Part shown: piece by piece, positions 18,650 through 27,520 of the stretch | Layout: each line of letters begins with the position of its first letter | Numbering within the stretch: position 1 is the stretch's first letter | NCBI RefSeq assembly: GCF_004103735.1 | Contig: NZ_CP035281.1 | Location: forward strand, 2,170,001 to 2,234,000 | Direction of reading: 5' to 3' | Length of the DNA stretch: 64,000 nucleotides | Source: Aminipila luticellarii | GTDB lineage: Bacteria > Bacillota > Clostridia > Peptostreptococcales > Anaerovoracaceae | Translations under genes and position numbers: made by a program | Notes under the pieces: model-generated | The model's database searches: none | What the model saw: the letters and a program-made list of their open reading frames with translations, nothing else | What the model was told of the DNA's origin: nothing

Positions 18650-19336
18650 TCAAAACACCATTGTTTTCGGGGTAACGCCTTTAGGGTATTCCTGTTCACC
18701 GTCAAGCTTTTCCGTATATACCTGATACCACATCTTTGCAATCATGTCGGGGTCATTTACAGAACTTGTTCCCGCTTTTATCATCAGTCCTAATGAACGG
18801 TGCGCCACCAGAATCCCCTTGGGAGATAATTCTGTATGCAAGTTAGCGATATAGCTACGCAATCCTGCCATGGCGATACCAATGTTGCCCAGCATAGGCA
18901 TTGGATACAGGGCAGACAATCCTGTGGTAAAAAGCAATGCTCCTTCGCTGCGTTCCAGCATATCCGGAAGCAGGCTGTTGACTACATTAATCGCACTTAT
19001 TACAAACCCTTCAAAGGGAGCTGTGGCATTTTCTACCGTCGTGTCCACCGCCGTGGCAGGAAGGGATGTTGTCGGTACCGGGCTGAGTTCCATAACGTCT
19101 ATTGCTCCATATTTTGCTTTAATATCAGCCATGGCCTTCTCAACCGCTTCTTTTTTCGTTAGGTCCGCAAGATAATAAGAAGCCTCGATTCCTTGAGTAT
19201 TCAATTCATTCACCATGGACTGAAGCTTTTCTTCATTTCGCGCTATTAGTGCAATTTGAAAATCTCCTTTCCCGAAAACCTTCGCTAGAGATAACCCCAG
19301 CCCTTTTCCGGCGCCTGCAATTACCATTGTTTTCAT
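18650..19336 (-). CDS. Short-chain dehydrogenase-like protein lacking the usual Tyr/Lys pair
   Basis: 228 residues with an N-terminal Rossmann motif GAGKGLGLS (8-16) and the NADP-preferring IARNEEKLQ stretch, so it belongs to the SDR fold. Where classical SDRs have NNAG it has no such motif, and where YxxxK is expected after the serine strand (LFTTGLSALYPMP) the chain reads NIGIAMAGLRSY, with neither the Tyr nor the Lys. It may be a non-classical SDR or a binding protein. It is first in a likely operon with the FAD flavoprotein and divergent from hxlR. Confidence 0.75.
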   Translation of the reverse strand: MKTMVIAGAGKGLGLSLAKVFGKGDFQIALIARNEEKLQSMVNELNTQGIEASYYLADLTKKEAVEKAMADIKAKYGAIDVMELSPVPTTSLPATAVDTTVENATAPFEGFVISAINVVNSLLPDMLERSEGALLFTTGLSALYPMPMLGNIGIAMAGLRSYIANLHTELSPKGILVAHRSLGLMIKAGTSSVNDPDMIAKMWYQVYTEKLDGEQEYPKGVTPKTMVF

Positions 19337-19370
19337 TATAACACCATCCTTTCAAACGTTTATTGGATTA

Positions 19371-19409
19371 TTGACAATTTTATTATATCGCGGTAATATA
19401 AAATGTAAA
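19371..19409. promoter_or_regulatory. Overlapping divergent promoters (HxlR gene and SDR/FAD operon)
   Basis: Plus strand: TTGACA (19371-19376), 17-base spacer, TAATAT (19394-19399), reading toward hxlR. Minus strand: TTTACA (19409-19404), 16-base spacer, TATAAT (19387-19382), reading toward the SDR. The two promoters occupy the same DNA, so polymerase binding to one should exclude the other. Identified by consensus only. Confidence 0.6.
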
Positions 19410-19428
19410 CCACGCAAAATATTTTAAC

Positions 19429-19450
19429 TAAGTTACTTTTAGTACACTTA
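19429..19450. promoter_or_regulatory. Imperfect palindrome, candidate HxlR operator
   Basis: A 22-base imperfect dyad whose arms are TAAGT..AC and GT..ACTTA around a central TTTTA. It lies about 20 bases downstream of the predicted hxlR transcription start and upstream of the SDR -35, a position from which a bound dimer could repress hxlR and influence the SDR promoter. Confidence 0.4.
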
Positions 19451-19480
19451 CTGTATAAACATTCGATTGTGAGGTGCAGC

Positions 19481-19819
19481 ATGAGAAACGCGGATCATCC
19501 TTGTGCAAGATTCATAAGGCAGATTATAGATATTTTTGGCGGCAAATGGTCCTTTGCCATCATATGTGAATTACACACAGGACCCAAACGGTTTAATGAA
19601 ATACGCAATGATTTAGGAATCAGCACAAAATCGCTGTCCGATGTCTTAAAGAACCTTGAAGCAAACGGTATTGTAACGCGGACGGTTCATTCGGCTGCGC
19701 CAATAACTGTGGAGTATGCCTTAACAGAAAAGGGCAGTGACTTCGAAGAGGTTTTCATTAAAATGAGTGAATGGGGAATGAAGTGGCTTCATCAGAGCTC
19801 TTCTGAGGAAATGCGTTGA
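19481..19819 (+). CDS. HxlR-family transcriptional regulator
   Basis: 112 residues with the HxlR winged-helix pattern: CARFIRQIIDIFGGKWSFAI, GPKRFNEIRNDLGISTKSLSDVL, YALTEKGSDF. The conserved cysteine near the N-terminus (HPCARF), typical of redox- or electrophile-sensing members, is present. The frame is open to a GTG at 19469, but that codon lies in the ribosome binding site GAGGTG, so the ATG at 19481 is preferred. It is divergent from the SDR/FAD operon and likely controls it. Confidence 0.88.
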   Translation: MRNADHPCARFIRQIIDIFGGKWSFAIICELHTGPKRFNEIRNDLGISTKSLSDVLKNLEANGIVTRTVHSAAPITVEYALTEKGSDFEEVFIKMSEWGMKWLHQSSSEEMR

Positions 19820-19869
19820 GGACAGCATCCCCTTGGTGAACAAATCTTTCATCCTCTGATTTTTAACAA

Positions 19870-20448
19870 TTATTCGATTATGCGATTTTTTATCTCTGAC
19901 AGTTCTATGGCATTTGATGTAAGATATTCCTGAAACATATTATAAGTGTTCGGATTAAAGCAGGAATAAATGACTTTCATTCCATAGTCTTTATTTTCAG
20001 CGAGCCAATTTATCACACTACCAATGGCAATAGGAATTGCTTTTTCTAATGGGTATCCGTATACCCCTGTTGAAATTGCCGGAAATGCAATACTATGAAC
20101 GCCATATTTCTTTGCGAGTTCAAGAGAATTTCTGTAACAGCTTTCCAGATCAACTTCATCTTGCTCTTTCCCTGAATAAATCGGTCCAACTGTATGAATA
20201 ATGTAATCTGCTTTTAGGTTATATCCTTTTGTAATCTTTGCTTCTCCAGTTTCACAGCCATATAACGTGCGGCATTCCTCAAGCAATTCTTTACCGGCTG
20301 CTCTATGAATTGCTCCATCGACTCCGCCTCCGCCCAGCAAACTTTTATTAGCTGCATTTACAATGCATTCACAATTTAACTTCGTTATGTCACCAATATC
20401 AAAACATATATGGTTCTCTGGCTTTGGCTCTTTATTTTCATCTATCAT
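19870..20448 (-). CDS. Macrodomain protein (ADP-ribose/O-acetyl-ADP-ribose hydrolase type)
   Basis: About 192 residues. Macrodomain motifs are in order: [20 protein letters not shown] with the Asn of the active loop, [16 protein letters not shown], and the phosphate loop [13 protein letters not shown]. This is the MacroD/YmdB-like class, which removes mono-ADP-ribose from proteins or deacetylates O-acetyl-ADP-ribose. The frame stays open to a TTG at 20511 without a ribosome binding site; AGGAG lies 12 bases before the ATG at 20448 and 9 before a GTG at 20451, so either is possible. No ADP-ribosyltransferase partner was seen nearby. Confidence 0.88.
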   Translation of the reverse strand: MIDENKEPKPENHICFDIGDITKLNCECIVNAANKSLLGGGGVDGAIHRAAGKELLEECRTLYGCETGEAKITKGYNLKADYIIHTVGPIYSGKEQDEVDLESCYRNSLELAKKYGVHSIAFPAISTGVYGYPLEKAIPIAIGSVINWLAENKDYGMKVIYSCFNPNTYNMFQEYLTSNAIELSEIKNRIIE

Positions 20449-20530
20449 CACTTTTATCAGCTCCTTATTCCATAAGAAAAACTTATTCCAACTACGATAA
20501 TCATAACTCAATAACAGATTTTTTTCAACT

Positions 20531-21670
20531 TTATGACCATAATCTCATAGCACCTGCAAAGCCCTCCGACACCTCCTGAAGGTATTCGGGGATTTTAAGA
20601 TGCTGTGGGCAAATTTCCTCGCATTTGCGGCACTTGATGCAATCATCCGGCTTGCCCCGGGTGCCCTGTAGCTGCAAGTAATAACCGGTTTGAATGGCCA
20701 TATCCTTGTCAGTCGCCAGTTCAAATGTATTATATAGGGTAAAATATTCAGGAATAGCGATATTTTTTGGGCAATGGGTTTCACAGTAGCGGCAAGCGGT
20801 ACAAGGGATTTTAATGCCTTCTCTGATTTTATCTATGGCCTGATTCAAGACAGCTTGTTCTTCACCCGATAACGGCTTGAAATCCTCCATATAGCTCACG
20901 TTGTCATTCAGCTGCTCCAAGTTCGACATTCCGGATAACACCATGAAAACATTCTCTTGGCTTGCAGCAAATCGCACCGCCCACGAAGCCGGGGATAACG
21001 TAGGGTTATACTCCCTCAAAATGTGCTCGGCATCCTTGGGAACATTTGCCAGTGCTCCGCCCTTTACAGGCTCCATAACAACAATCGCTTTACCATGTTT
21101 TTTGGCTACTGCATGGCATTTTTCCGACTGGATGGCAATATCGTCCCAGTCCAAATAGTTGATCTGCAGCTGCACAAAATCTACATAAGGATTTTCAGTC
21201 AGTATCTCGTCCAGCAGATCGGGCGTGTCATGGAAAGAAAAGCCTGTTTTTTTAGCTTTCCCCGATTCTTTTATCCTGCGCAGAAAATTAAAACTATCCA
21301 GTTTCCTTGCAGTCTTGTAGGTTTTGACGTCCACGCTGTGTAAAAGGTAATAATCAAAATGGGAAACACCGCAGCGTGTAAGCTGCTCCTGGAATATCTG
21401 CTCCTGTTGCTCCTTACTTTGTAAGATTGCAAGTGGCATCTTTGTTGCTACATCAAACTGTTCTCGCGGATAACGCTTTGCAACGGTTTCACCGAATGCC
21501 TTTTCACAGGCTCCGAAGTGATAGAAATACGCTAAATCAAAATAACGAAAACCCTTAGCCATAAACACATCAACCATTTTATTTAATTGATCCATATCAA
21601 TGCTCGCCTGATTAGCAGGGTCTGTCACCGGCAGACGCATAAAACCAAAGCCTAACTTTTTATTATTCAT
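20531..21670 (-). CDS. Aldo/keto reductase with C-terminal 2[4Fe-4S] ferredoxin domain
   Basis: 379 residues. An AKR barrel (catalytic D45 in [14 protein letters not shown]77, H111) is followed by two cluster motifs: C290, C293, C296, C300 ([12 protein letters not shown]) and C344, C347, C350, C354 ([12 protein letters not shown]). The family is common in anaerobes and presumably couples ferredoxin-like electron transfer to the AKR site. It lies 16 bases downstream of an SDR gene, so they form one unit controlled by the MerR-type promoter at 22635-22665. Confidence 0.9.
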   Translation of the reverse strand: MNNKKLGFGFMRLPVTDPANQASIDMDQLNKMVDVFMAKGFRYFDLAYFYHFGACEKAFGETVAKRYPREQFDVATKMPLAILQSKEQQEQIFQEQLTRCGVSHFDYYLLHSVDVKTYKTARKLDSFNFLRRIKESGKAKKTGFSFHDTPDLLDEILTENPYVDFVQLQINYLDWDDIAIQSEKCHAVAKKHGKAIVVMEPVKGGALANVPKDAEHILREYNPTLSPASWAVRFAASQENVFMVLSGMSNLEQLNDNVSYMEDFKPLSGEEQAVLNQAIDKIREGIKIPCTACRYCETHCPKNIAIPEYFTLYNTFELATDKDMAIQTGYYLQLQGTRGKPDDCIKCRKCEEICPQHLKIPEYLQEVSEGFAGAMRLWS

Positions 21671-21686
21671 TATACTTTCCCTCCAA

Positions 21687-22556
21687 TCATACGTTCATAT
21701 AGGGCTCTGCAATTTTCATGCAATAATCCCACAAGATTTTTTCGTTTGCTTCGGTGTAATATCTTTCTGCTGCCTTCTCGAAGCCCTTTGGGCCGATGTA
21801 GAAATCGTTCTTATTCTTCATTTCATCGGAAGTTGCAGCAAAAATAGTAGGTGCAGCACCTTTTTCTACTGAGGTCATCATTGGACGCCATAAGAAAAAT
21901 AAAATTTTCATTGGAAGAGGTCTGTTTCCCGTATTACCAAGATTGGTTCTGGCAGAGCCTGGATGCACACAGTTAAAGGTGATCCCTTGGATTCCAATCT
22001 CCTCGCAGTATTTCACAAAGTGCCGCATGATCCAAATATCATAGAGCTTAGATACCCCATAGACTTTGCCATAAGAATAATGCTCTTTCAATTCAATATC
22101 ATCCATAAAAGGAGCACCGCCTTGGTCATGTGAAGCAGAAGAAACCGTTATCACACGACCTTCACCACTTTTACTGAGGGGCTCCAGCAGCAGATAGGTC
22201 AGCAGGAATGGGGCAAAAGCATTGACCATGATGGTCTTTTCATGACCTTCGGCAGTCGCTTCCCACGTGCTGCCATACTGATTACCGGCATTGTTGATAA
22301 GCACATCCAGATGGCCGTATTTCTCCTTGAACTCATCCGCCATACGCTTGATATCAGCAAAGGACTCTAAATTGGCAAGAAGCAGATCAATTTTATCACT
22401 GCCTGTTTCTTCTTTCAGTTCTTGTACGGCTGCTTCAGTTTTTCCTTTGTTTCGTCCGTGAACTATAATGGTGTGACCTTGCTTTGCCAGCTCCTTAGCG
22501 GCTTCCTTACCAATACCGCTTGTTGCTCCGGTGATTAACATGATTTTATCTTCCAT
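21687..22556 (-). CDS. Short-chain dehydrogenase/reductase (classical)
   Basis: 289 residues. Cofactor motif TGATSGIG at 9-16, NNAG near 88-91, catalytic serines in VITVSSASHD (about 135-144) and catalytic Y166/K170 in VYGVSK. The length and the WxxTxEGHEKTIMVNAFAPF-like region match retinol dehydrogenase-like SDRs that are often next to MerR regulators in Firmicutes. First gene of a two-gene operon with the 4Fe-4S aldo/keto reductase. Substrate unknown. Confidence 0.9.
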   Translation of the reverse strand: MEDKIMLITGATSGIGKEAAKELAKQGHTIIVHGRNKGKTEAAVQELKEETGSDKIDLLLANLESFADIKRMADEFKEKYGHLDVLINNAGNQYGSTWEATAEGHEKTIMVNAFAPFLLTYLLLEPLSKSGEGRVITVSSASHDQGGAPFMDDIELKEHYSYGKVYGVSKLYDIWIMRHFVKYCEEIGIQGITFNCVHPGSARTNLGNTGNRPLPMKILFFLWRPMMTSVEKGAAPTIFAATSDEMKNKNDFYIGPKGFEKAAERYYTEANEKILWDYCMKIAEPYMNV

Positions 22557-22634
22557 ATCGTTCCTCCCAATCCTTATTTATGATTCCATCAACTTGTACG
22601 ATTTAACATCTTTATAACAAATCACTTCAAAATA

Positions 22635-22665
22635 AGTATAATCCTAAAGTCCACTTTAGAGTCAA
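22635..22665 (-). promoter_or_regulatory. MerR-type promoter and operator of the SDR/AKR operon
   Basis: Minus strand: TTGACT (22665-22660), a 19-base spacer, TATACT (22640-22635). The overlong 19-base spacer is the signature of MerR-family promoters, which need the activator to untwist the DNA. The spacer holds a perfect dyad, CTAAAGT-2-ACTTTAG (22644-22659). A related site sits in the regulator's own promoter. Confidence 0.85.
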
Positions 22666-22683
22666 TAGTTTTTGTAAAAAAGC

Positions 22684-22714
22684 TTGACCATAAGGTGAGC
22701 TTTAGGTATATAAT
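22684..22714 (+). promoter_or_regulatory. MerR-type promoter of the regulator gene itself
   Basis: Plus strand: TTGACC (22684-22689), a 19-base spacer, TATAAT (22709-22714). The spacer has an imperfect copy of the same dyad (TAAGGTGAGCTTTAGG against TAAAGTGGACTTTAGG). The predicted transcription start is at about 22721, downstream of an upstream in-frame ATG at 22715, which supports the ATG at 22742 as the real start of the protein. Confidence 0.8.
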
Positions 22715-22741
22715 ATGAGCGGTGGAAAAGGAGGCGCAAAT

Positions 22742-23176
22742 ATGAGCTATACGATAAAGCAGGTTTCTGAAATGATAGGACTGTCCATCCCCACTTTGCG
22801 CTACTACGACAAAGAGGGCCTACTGCCCAACTTGCAGCGCAGGGAGTCAGGCTATCGAGTTTTTACCGACGATGATCTCGAGACAATTCGAGTAATTGAG
22901 TGCTTCAAGCAGTCAGGCTTACAGATTAAGGAAATGAAACACTTTATGCAGCTTGTGCAGCAGGGAGATTCCACCTTGCAGGAGTGTCACGATATCTATC
23001 AAAACCAAGTAAAACGCCTTGAAGAAAAGATTGCTGTCTTGCAGGAGGCGTTGGACGTGTCAAAAATAAAACTAAGCTATTATGAAGAAGCCCTTGCTGC
23101 CGGAACAGAAACCGAAATTTTGAAGCAGTACCGTGAAAAATGGTCGGGCAAAGCTTCGTGCGTTGGTGATAAGTAG
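22742..23176 (+). CDS. MerR-family transcriptional regulator
   Basis: 144 residues beginning MSYTIKQVSEMIGLSIPTLR, the MerR winged helix, followed by YYDKEGLLPNLQRRESGYR and a long helical dimerisation region (KRLEEKIAVLQEALDVSKIK). There is no cysteine cluster of the metal-sensing type, so it probably senses a small organic molecule (the ADHR/NolA-like group often paired with SDR/AKR genes). GGAGG lies 7 bases before the ATG. It is divergent from the SDR/AKR operon and both share a dyad operator. Confidence 0.92.
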   Translation: MSYTIKQVSEMIGLSIPTLRYYDKEGLLPNLQRRESGYRVFTDDDLETIRVIECFKQSGLQIKEMKHFMQLVQQGDSTLQECHDIYQNQVKRLEEKIAVLQEALDVSKIKLSYYEEALAAGTETEILKQYREKWSGKASCVGDK

Positions 23177-23253
23177 TTATTGATGGCGGATGCAGCAAAA
23201 GATGGGTGACACGTTAAACCATTTTAGAGGAACACAAAACAGGGCTGGCCGAC

Positions 23254-24775
23254 GCTGAGTAAAATTTTGTGTAAATACGAATAAATAAACTTCCTTACTG
23301 TCAAGAATGGACATATACACATTCAAGATAGAAAGGAAGCTTTTTTAATGGGAATGATACCAAGAGAGACAATTCAAGAACTGATTAAGGAGCAGAATTT
23401 CACCAACACTACTGATGTTATGACTGCAATTAAGGATATGTTCAAGGATGTGCTCCAAGAGATTATGGAAGCTGAGTTGGATACCGAATTAGGATATGAC
23501 AAACGAGCTAGAAGACCTAGTTCAGGCTCGGATGATTTGTCGAAAAACTATAGAAACGGTCATTCAAAGAAGACAATCAAAACACAGCTTGGAAAAGTTC
23601 AGGTGAGTATTCCAAGAGATAGAAATGGCGAATATGAACCGCAAATAATTGGAAAATATAGTAGAAATGCTGATGGCATGGATGAAAAGATAATATCACT
23701 TTATGCTACTGGAATGAGCACAAGGGATATTTCAGAACAAGTGAAAACTCTTTATGATATTGAAATTTCACCCGAGCTTGTCAGTAAGATTACAGAAAAG
23801 ATCATGCCCCAAGTTGCCGAGTGGCAGAATAGAGGATTAGAGCCCGTTTATCCATTTGTATTTATGGATGCAATCCACTACAAAATCAGAGAAAATCATC
23901 AGATTGTCACAAAGGCTGCATATGTAGTTTTAGGCATCAATATGGAGGGATACAAAGAAATCTTAGGCATTTGGATTGGTGAAAATGAGAGCAGTAAATT
24001 TTGGCTTGGAGTCCTCAATGACTTGAAAAGTCGAGGTGTAAAGGATATATATTTATTCTGTGTAGATGGTTTAAACGGGTTTAGAGAAGCTATAGGGGCT
24101 GTGTATCCAAAAGCCGGAATACAAAGATGTATAATTCATCAAATACGTTCTTCTTCCAGGTTTGTATCATATAAGGATATTAAGCTATTTATGGCTGATT
24201 TAAAACTCGTTTATACGGCTGTTACTGAAGAAAGCGCACTAGACAATCTTATGGAATTTAAGAATAAATGGGCTTCAAAATATCCCGCAGCAATTAGGAG
24301 CTGGGAAGACAACTGGGATATACTTTCCACTTTTTATGCATACCCCGCGGCCATCCGTAAGATAATATATACTACCAATATTATCGAGGGCTTGAATCGC
24401 CAGTACAGAAAAGTTACAAAAACTAAATCTGTATTTCCAAATGATGATGCTCTTCGAAAGATGCTATATCTGGCATCTGCAAATATTGTAAAAAAGTGGA
24501 GCCTAAGATACAGAGACTGGGATGTAGTTTTGAACCATCTTGCAATTCTGTTTGAGGACAGAGTCATAAGCTAATTCAATAAACTTGCCCTTATAAAATA
24601 GTATTGCCCGAGGATGCCGGAAGCATTCATGCAATACATGCATACTACCGCCACCGTCAGGCAAAAATATCCACTATGAGGCAAGGTGGATTGTGTTTCA
24701 ATCGTCTGAAACCTTAATTTAAAATCCATATTTCTTACAGTAAGGAAATTCTAATTACACAAAATTATTTACAGC
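23254..24775 (+). mobile_element. IS256-family insertion sequence
   Basis: About 1.5 kb with one transposase gene. The ends form an inverted repeat: GCTGAGTAAAATTTTGTGTA at the left and GCTGTAAATAATTTTGTGTA read inward from the right, with CTTCCTTACTGT further in on both sides. Exact ends are uncertain by a few bases. The flanks show no 8-base target duplication (TGGCCGAC left, CCCAATTA right), suggesting recombination or deletion after insertion. It lies at the left border of the accessory island. Confidence 0.75.
23348..24574 (+). CDS. IS256-family (mutator-type) transposase
   Basis: 408 residues, full length for the family. The N-terminal part (MEAELDTELGYDKRARR) is typical. The DDE residues are probably D in FVFMDAIHYK, D in FCVDGLNGF and E in TTNIIEGLNRQYRKV, with the CIIHQIRSS stretch between the second and third. 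The frame is intact and the element may still be active. The start ATG follows an AAGGAAG site. No relation in function to its neighbours. Confidence 0.93.
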   Translation: MGMIPRETIQELIKEQNFTNTTDVMTAIKDMFKDVLQEIMEAELDTELGYDKRARRPSSGSDDLSKNYRNGHSKKTIKTQLGKVQVSIPRDRNGEYEPQIIGKYSRNADGMDEKIISLYATGMSTRDISEQVKTLYDIEISPELVSKITEKIMPQVAEWQNRGLEPVYPFVFMDAIHYKIRENHQIVTKAAYVVLGINMEGYKEILGIWIGENESSKFWLGVLNDLKSRGVKDIYLFCVDGLNGFREAIGAVYPKAGIQRCIIHQIRSSSRFVSYKDIKLFMADLKLVYTAVTEESALDNLMEFKNKWASKYPAAIRSWEDNWDILSTFYAYPAAIRKIIYTTNIIEGLNRQYRKVTKTKSVFPNDDALRKMLYLASANIVKKWSLRYRDWDVVLNHLAILFEDRVIS

Positions 24776-24892
24776 CCCAATTATTCTGTAATAAATTTTA
24801 ATTTGTACTACTTAAAACAACTTTTTAAATCGAATTTTATTCGTCTGCTGATGTTTTATTCCTTTTTATTTTAACTTAGGCAAAATCAATCC

Positions 24893-25057
24893 TCATGTCA
24901 AGCAACCTTTTTTAATTTCTTCTGCAGGTACAGTACCATCCAAAGCTATGGTAATCCATGCAATTTTGATTATGTTATAATCTGGGAATAATCTATTTTC
25001 TGATAATAATGATTCTATTAAAATAGGGGCACACCATCCAGTACTGTACTCCCTCAT
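24893..25057 (-). pseudogene. Remnant of a YjbR/MmcQ-family protein
   Basis: A 54-codon open stretch reads MREYSTGWCAPILIESLLSE and later WITIALDGTVPAEEIKK, then ends GCLT and a TGA. The WxTIxLDGTVPxEEIK pattern is the C-terminal part of YjbR/MmcQ (CyaY-like fold) proteins of about 120 residues; the N-terminal half is missing and the last helix is replaced. It has no ribosome binding site. The truncation point faces the Cap4-like gene and is plausibly the island junction. The remaining sequence between 24776 and 25103 shows nothing else. Confidence 0.55.
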
Positions 25058-25103
25058 GTTTTAAACAAAGTGACCAACTTTGAATCGCCACCTTAGAACA
25101 CTA

Positions 25104-27191
25104 TTAAATCTCTGTAATTGGAATATTTTTAGCATGTGCCTCAATCTCCCACTCAAGAAATATTGGAGTACCTAATGGGATATCCTTATTGGATGTTAAT
25201 ACACAATCTACCACCGGCCTAATTCTTTGTGAAATCAATCTACTAATTTTTAAGATGAATTCATTATCATTTTCTATGATACATATTTCAAAATCATTTA
25301 TCTCATTTCCATGCTGTTTCCAGCTATCTATGCATTTGGAAACTAAAAAAGGATTTGATATCAGTGGAAATATGTCGTTGTTTAATATCAACGGTTCCCC
25401 ATCAACAGAGAAGTACATTAACGGAGCATAAAATGTGAAACTATCGTTATATATTGATGCAATAATTCGATTATATGGCTCGATTCTCGAATCTATAATC
25501 TTCAGAAACTTTTCTGAATTAAAATTTATTATGCATTGTTTATCCGAACAAAATGACATTGACTCTGACGAATATCCTAAGCTTTCTCCTGCTTTATTCG
25601 CCTTATCCATTTGATCCTTTAAAATATTTAGCCACTTCTCGGCGTTTTTATTACCAAATCTTTCAATTTTACCTCTTTTGGTAATATAATGCTTATCTCC
25701 ATTGTCTAAGACATTACAAATGCAATAGTTTCCATCTTCAAAGATATCAAAGTCATTTACAACCATTACCTTACCAGAAGTATTAATAGATTTCATTGAT
25801 TCCCATACTGTTTTTCCATTCTTAGAAAGTTCAATCCATTTATTTATATCGAACTTATTTAATCCAAGCATTTCATCACTTATTTTTAGGATACTTTCGC
25901 CAATAATTCTATCAATTGGTCTCGGACAATCTTTATGAACAAGCCCAGCAATACATGAGGCTTCAGAATTGTCTATCTCAATTAAATATGCATTTTTATC
26001 TGTTATGGCTTTACCACAATTAATACATTTATTGTTCTTACTATTCTCTTCAAAACTCTTAAGAATAAGTGATTTATGCATAGTTTCTGCAGCTGTGTTC
26101 TTCATTTCACCTTTATTCGCCGGAATCACTACTATCTCTGGCGTTTCATCAAGGTTAAATGTACTTAAAAACTCCTCACATCTACTCTGAGTTGAACTTC
26201 TAAACAGTACTTCCAATTCCATACCATTCTGCAAATAAAGCATATTAGGGCTAACATACTTATAATCTCTTTTTTCACTTTTCTCAAAACGATATAGTTC
26301 AACAACTAAGATGGTATTTGGCGTCATATTAAAATCTTTTTGAGTTTTATCATTGGGCCTACATACTACATTATCAAATCTTACATCACCTTCATTTAAT
26401 TCTCGTTTCCATTCACTTATTGCATCTAAAGAACTTATTTTCTCTTCTGATTCTGGCTTTGCTTTATAATCATCAAAAAATTCTTTTAGGCTCTCAACAG
26501 ACACACTTCTTCTCTTAGCTCCATAGTCTACCGCTCTGGCAATCAAGCCTTCCCAAAAAATAATTGGAGCTATTTGAAGTTTTCCATGAAGCATTAGAAA
26601 AATAGTTTTTTCAAAAGCCTCTCCTTTTTCTAAATCCAAAGTCTCTACGTAAGTTTTCATGCAAAGCGATAACAACCCTTGCTCAGAAATATCATCGCCA
26701 GTCTGATCTTTATATATTTCTTTTAGATTAGAGCAGAACTTATCAAATGCACCTTTTTCATCTGTATTTAGTGACGAAATAAAATCAAAATTTCGGCTAA
26801 GTCGAACTCCATCTAACACCCTACGTAGTTTATGAACGACTGCACCAGATGCTTCTGAACGAGTCATCAGTATATATGCCAAATCAGATGTCCTGTTTTT
26901 TATACTTTGTGACACAAACTGTTTGCAGACCTTGTAAAATTCTGATCTTGAATCATCGCTAAGCGTTATATTTCTCTTCATTTGGAAAAAAATTTTTTTT
27001 CCAGATTCTAAAATTAAAACTAAATCATCTATACATTCGCATGCTTCAAAATCAATTTTTACGATTTTCTCATCTGCGTTATTAATCCCTAGTATTTTTG
27101 AGGTGTCGATTTCAAACTCCATTAGTATCATCATAAATGCTGATACTCTTTGTTGGAAATCAATTCCTGCATTAGTAGCCTGTAATCCCAT
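25104..27191 (-). CDS. Large Cap4-like nuclease-domain protein with zinc site, function unknown
   Basis: 695 residues, no signal or membrane segment. The N-terminal about 110 residues (AGIDFQQRVSAF, then CIDDLVLI and FFQMKR) have the pattern of the Cap4/DUF4297 group of PD-(D/E)xK nucleases: D55/D56 and the QxK at Q70 and K72. A helical middle region follows, then a four-ligand site C389, C392, H419, C422 (CINCGK...HKDC), and a C-terminal region of about 270 residues I do not recognise. A strong GAGGAGGAAAG site precedes the ATG. Cap4-type nucleases are DNA-cutting effectors of several antiphage systems; here it is alone, next to a damaged restriction locus, in an AT-rich island. A defence role is inference. 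Confidence 0.6.
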   Translation of the reverse strand: MGLQATNAGIDFQQRVSAFMMILMEFEIDTSKILGINNADEKIVKIDFEACECIDDLVLILESGKKIFFQMKRNITLSDDSRSEFYKVCKQFVSQSIKNRTSDLAYILMTRSEASGAVVHKLRRVLDGVRLSRNFDFISSLNTDEKGAFDKFCSNLKEIYKDQTGDDISEQGLLSLCMKTYVETLDLEKGEAFEKTIFLMLHGKLQIAPIIFWEGLIARAVDYGAKRRSVSVESLKEFFDDYKAKPESEEKISSLDAISEWKRELNEGDVRFDNVVCRPNDKTQKDFNMTPNTILVVELYRFEKSEKRDYKYVSPNMLYLQNGMELEVLFRSSTQSRCEEFLSTFNLDETPEIVVIPANKGEMKNTAAETMHKSLILKSFEENSKNNKCINCGKAITDKNAYLIEIDNSEASCIAGLVHKDCPRPIDRIIGESILKISDEMLGLNKFDINKWIELSKNGKTVWESMKSINTSGKVMVVNDFDIFEDGNYCICNVLDNGDKHYITKRGKIERFGNKNAEKWLNILKDQMDKANKAGESLGYSSESMSFCSDKQCIINFNSEKFLKIIDSRIEPYNRIIASIYNDSFTFYAPLMYFSVDGEPLILNNDIFPLISNPFLVSKCIDSWKQHGNEINDFEICIIENDNEFILKISRLISQRIRPVVDCVLTSNKDIPLGTPIFLEWEIEAHAKNIPITEI

Positions 27192-27520
27192 ACTTTCCTC
27201 CTCAAAACATTGTTTTTTCGTTATTTACACTCTGGTTTCTTTTTAATCATTGCTTGTACTTCATTTACATTTTCTTGATGTATTACAGTATTTTTTTATA
27301 TGGAAGATTATCAATAAATTTCCGTTTAAGATATAATTATTGTAGCATTGCTGGCTATTAAAAACCATCGAAACTTTGTCACTTCACAGTCTGATATTTA
27401 CTCCATTAACTTTGGATTTGTTTCATAATTTCCTGTTTTTGTATTGTAAATTATTAAATGTATAATCATAAATGATCATACATTTTGTGAATTTCTTAAT
27501 ATACTTTGTCTACAGTCTGG

